A stretch of 64,000 nt of DNA. Source: an uncultured Flavobacterium sp. GTDB lineage: Bacteria > Bacteroidota > Bacteroidia > Flavobacteriales > Flavobacteriaceae. The position numbers and the translations under genes were made by a program. The DNA lies in contig NZ_OY730251.1 in NCBI RefSeq assembly GCF_963422545.1, positions 1-64,000 on the forward strand, in the 5' to 3' direction. Shown here piece after piece: positions 61,963 through 64,000 of this stretch. The stretch's first letter is position 1. Each line of letters begins with the position of its first letter. The notes beneath the pieces were generated by a model. It was not told the DNA's origin, ran no database searches, and saw only the letters and a program-made list of their open reading frames with translations.

Positions 61963-61975
61963 AAAAAAAGACAGC

Positions 61976-63322
61976 ATGCGAAAAAAACAAGCCCAAATAT
62001 TAATCGTTGACGATCAGGAAGAAATTCTTTTTTCGGCAAAAATGATTCTCAAAAAGCATTTCGAGACTATTTTTACAACAAATAGTCCCCAAAAAATCAT
62101 TTCACTTTTAAGCGAAAATGATATAAATGTGGTTTTATTAGACATGAATTATAGAATTGGTTTTGAAGATGGGCGAGAAGGAATTCATTGGCTAAAAGAA
62201 ATTAAGACACTTTCGCCACAAACAATCGTGATTTTAATGACCGCTTTTGGTAAAATTGAAACCGCTGTTGAAGGAATAAAAATTGGTGCTTTTGATTATG
62301 TTTTAAAACCCTGGCATAACGAAAAACTTCTCGAAACAATTGATAAGGCTGTCGCCGAAAGCAGAAAAAACATCAAAAAAGTAGTAGTTGAAAAAACAGA
62401 AAAAAGATACTTTGTTGGAACTTCTCAGAAAATAAAACAAGCTTATTCTATTGCCGAAAAAGTAGCTAAAACCGATGCTAATGTTTTGATTCTGGGCGAA
62501 AACGGAACTGGTAAATATGTTTTTGCAGAGTTTATTCATCAGAATTCAGAACGAAAAGATAAGCCTTTTGTACACGTTGATTTGGGATCTTTAAGTGATA
62601 ATTTGTTCGAAAGCGAGCTTTTTGGATACGCAAAAGGCGCTTTTACAGATGCAAAAACAGATACCGCCGGAAGATTTGAAATGGCATCAAACGGAACCAT
62701 TTTTCTGGATGAAATTGGGAATATTCCGCTTCATCTACAAGCTAAATTGTTACATGTTTTACAAACCAAAACAGTCACTCGTCTCGGCGAAAGCAAAGCC
62801 AGACCGTTAAATGTTCGCATTATTGCAGCGACAAACAGTGATATAAAAGCTGAGGTAAAGAACAAAACATTTCGCGAAGATTTGCTTTATAGAATCAATA
62901 CATTGGAAATTCATTTGCCATCCTTACGGGAACGAAAAGATGATATTGTGCCGATGGCGCACTTTCTTTTAGATCAAATTGCTGATAAATACAATCAGGA
63001 AAATTTGAGATTTGAAGATAATGCAGCGCCATATTTAGAAAAATATCCCTGGAAAGGAAATGTACGTGAGATGGAAAATAAGATTGAACGAGCTTTAATT
63101 TTAGCCGATAATAATACAATTTCTGTACACGATTTAGACATTTTAAACTTTGAAGATTTTCAGGAAAATGATGAAAATCCATTATCTGAAATGGAACGAA
63201 ATGTTATTGAAAAAGCCTTGTTTAAACACAACGGAAACATTAGCAAAACGGCTGAAGAATTAGGTTTATCAAGAGCTGCATTATACAGAAGGATTGAAAA
63301 ATACGATTTAAAAAATACTTAA
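61976..63322 (+). CDS. Sigma-54-dependent response regulator (NtrC family)
   Basis: A 448-residue activator. The ATG at 61976 is preferred to an upstream TTG (61943), which lies within the dyads. The receiver domain (1-125) has phospho-acceptor Asp56 (VVLLDMNY), acidic pair Asp12/Asp13 and a Thr/Lys switch (LMTAF, KPW). The AAA+ domain (about 150-370) has Walker A GENGTGKYV, the sigma-54 contact loop as GAFTDA (variant of GAFTGA) and Walker B TIFLDEIG. A Fis-type HTH ends the protein (ISKTAEELGLSRAALYRRI). Probable activator of the divergent efflux operon, partnered with the kinase at 63524. Confidence 0.94.
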   Translation: MRKKQAQILIVDDQEEILFSAKMILKKHFETIFTTNSPQKIISLLSENDINVVLLDMNYRIGFEDGREGIHWLKEIKTLSPQTIVILMTAFGKIETAVEGIKIGAFDYVLKPWHNEKLLETIDKAVAESRKNIKKVVVEKTEKRYFVGTSQKIKQAYSIAEKVAKTDANVLILGENGTGKYVFAEFIHQNSERKDKPFVHVDLGSLSDNLFESELFGYAKGAFTDAKTDTAGRFEMASNGTIFLDEIGNIPLHLQAKLLHVLQTKTVTRLGESKARPLNVRIIAATNSDIKAEVKNKTFREDLLYRINTLEIHLPSLRERKDDIVPMAHFLLDQIADKYNQENLRFEDNAAPYLEKYPWKGNVREMENKIERALILADNNTISVHDLDILNFEDFQENDENPLSEMERNVIEKALFKHNGNISKTAEELGLSRAALYRRIEKYDLKNT

Positions 63323-63480
63323 GCGCAAGTTTATTGGCATAGCTTTGTGATCTTTGGGCTAGATATTAGCCTTAAATTAGAAATCAAACTTTGCGAAAAA
63401 CCTTTGTATACTTTGCGGTTAAATTTTCAGCCGCATATTCTAATAAAGGAGCATCGTTAAAATGAAATTTTAAAAAAAAA

Positions 63481-63513
63481 CCTTTTTAAATCCTTTAATC
63501 TGAGGCAATAAAA
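63481..63513. repeat. Repeat B fragment
   Basis: The words AAATCCTTTAATCTGAGGCA match the AATCCTTTTAATCTGTGGCA unit of repeat B with a single-base deletion and one substitution. It lies in the 201-base gap between the response regulator and the kinase gene. Confidence 0.5.
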
Positions 63514-63523
63514 AAATAAAATA

Positions 63524-64000
63524 ATGAAAAACTGGAAGTTTTATAATGCATTGTTTGTGAGAGTATTGTTTGTAATGATGCTCTTTTTCTTTTGCGTCTT
63601 TTTGATTTATAAAATGTTTTATTACAATGCCTTTCTGGTTGGTTTTTTTGTCATTGTAATGTTGTCTGAAATGTATTTTTTTGTCAAAAACAGATTGTTG
63701 TTTTATGACAGAACATTACTTTCTATGTTAAAAAATGATTTTACAACTAATTTTCCCGAAGCCAATAAAAGAGATAGTTTCAAAAGTTTATATCTTTTAT
63801 ACGATGCCTTAAAAGTACAGCAACAAGAACAAACCTCGAAAGAACTTGTTTATCAATCTATTTTAAACAGTATCGATACAGCTGCATTAATCTTAGAAAA
63901 AGAAAGTGAAGAATGGAATATTTTTTTGATGAATGACTGTTTTTCAAACTTGTTTAAAGTGCCAAAAGTAAGTCATTGGAAATACCTTAAAAATTATTTG
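63524..64000 (+). CDS. Membrane sensor, probable histidine kinase (N-terminal part only)
   Basis: ATG at 63524 (MKNWKFYNALF), open through 159 codons to the window edge. Two adjacent membrane segments lie at about 13-30 and 37-54, with a very short loop between. An approximately 60-residue charged helical region and a segment resembling a PAS domain follow (NSIDTAALILEKESEEWNIFLMNDCFSNLF). The kinase core is beyond the window. The call as histidine kinase rests on position: directly downstream of a response regulator, and PAS-like ahead of the expected kinase domain. Confidence 0.72.
   Translation, partial: MKNWKFYNALFVRVLFVMMLFFFCVFLIYKMFYYNAFLVGFFVIVMLSEMYFFVKNRLLFYDRTLLSMLKNDFTTNFPEANKRDSFKSLYLLYDALKVQQQEQTSKELVYQSILNSIDTAALILEKESEEWNIFLMNDCFSNLFKVPKVSHWKYLKNYL

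Overview
The window looks like chromosomal DNA of a Flavobacterium-type bacterium (phylum Bacteroidota). It is AT-rich. Several promoters fit the flavobacterial pattern TTG-N(17-23)-TAnnTTTG. Lineage-typical features include a MurF-alanine racemase fusion, a PolIII alpha subunit with a built-in proofreading exonuclease, a long-tailed ribosomal protein S16, a TonB-dependent receptor with a carboxypeptidase-regulatory-like N-terminus, and many lipoproteins. I see no integrase, insertion sequence, phage or CRISPR array. Most genes are core or housekeeping, with a few accessory islands.

Layout. 1-4000: end of a probable acyltransferase gene, asparaginase, a divergent MFS transporter/LysR pair and tRNA-Ser(GGA). 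4.2-6.3 kb: two lipoproteins, one with an HExxH metalloprotease motif. 6.4-11.9 kb: a minus-strand run of GNAT, nitrilase-type amidase, AraC regulator, SGNH hydrolase, DUF3050 protein and glutaryl-CoA-type dehydrogenase. 12.0-20.9 kb: the most distinctive accessory island. It holds two tandem TPR/AraC-type regulators (the second shrunken), three double-glycine-leader peptide genes, a VKOR-thioredoxin oxidase with a dead C39-like domain, a C39-peptidase ABC exporter and a HlyD-type adaptor. 20.9-24.0 kb: trmN6-like gene, rimM, rpsP, a lipoprotein and an RRM protein. 24.2-29.3 kb: a leuC-leuD-(leuA/cimA-like)-leuB operon read on the minus strand.

29.7-36.5 kb: AraC regulator, short-chain dehydrogenase and dnaE. 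36.7-46.0 kb: outer-membrane protein, Gfo/Idh/MocA oxidoreductase, prolyl oligopeptidase, a TonB receptor with a His/Cys-rich small partner, a PorT-like barrel and a PAP2-like membrane protein. 46.3-55.0 kb: murF-alr, mscL, asd, a SUKH-type protein with a neighbour of unknown function, ferredoxin, and the Nfu and Mrp Fe-S carriers. 55.4-57.1 kb: an L,D-transpeptidase. 57.2-64.0 kb: a MacA/MacB-like tripartite efflux operon, divergent from a sigma-54-type response regulator and the start of its probable kinase.

Two systems stand out. The first is the peptide island. Its two plus-strand precursors have even numbers of cysteines (4 and 6) and sit next to a dedicated disulfide-forming enzyme and a leader-cleaving exporter, which suggests a disulfide-bonded secreted peptide system. 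The second is the efflux/two-component locus. The divergent region holds a near-consensus -24/-12 promoter facing the efflux operon and two phased dyads upstream, so a complete sigma-54 control circuit can be read from sequence. A very small membrane peptide gene appears to lie between the efflux ATPase and permease genes. The intergenic regions are also rich in several families of dispersed inverted repeats, one with compensatory base changes.
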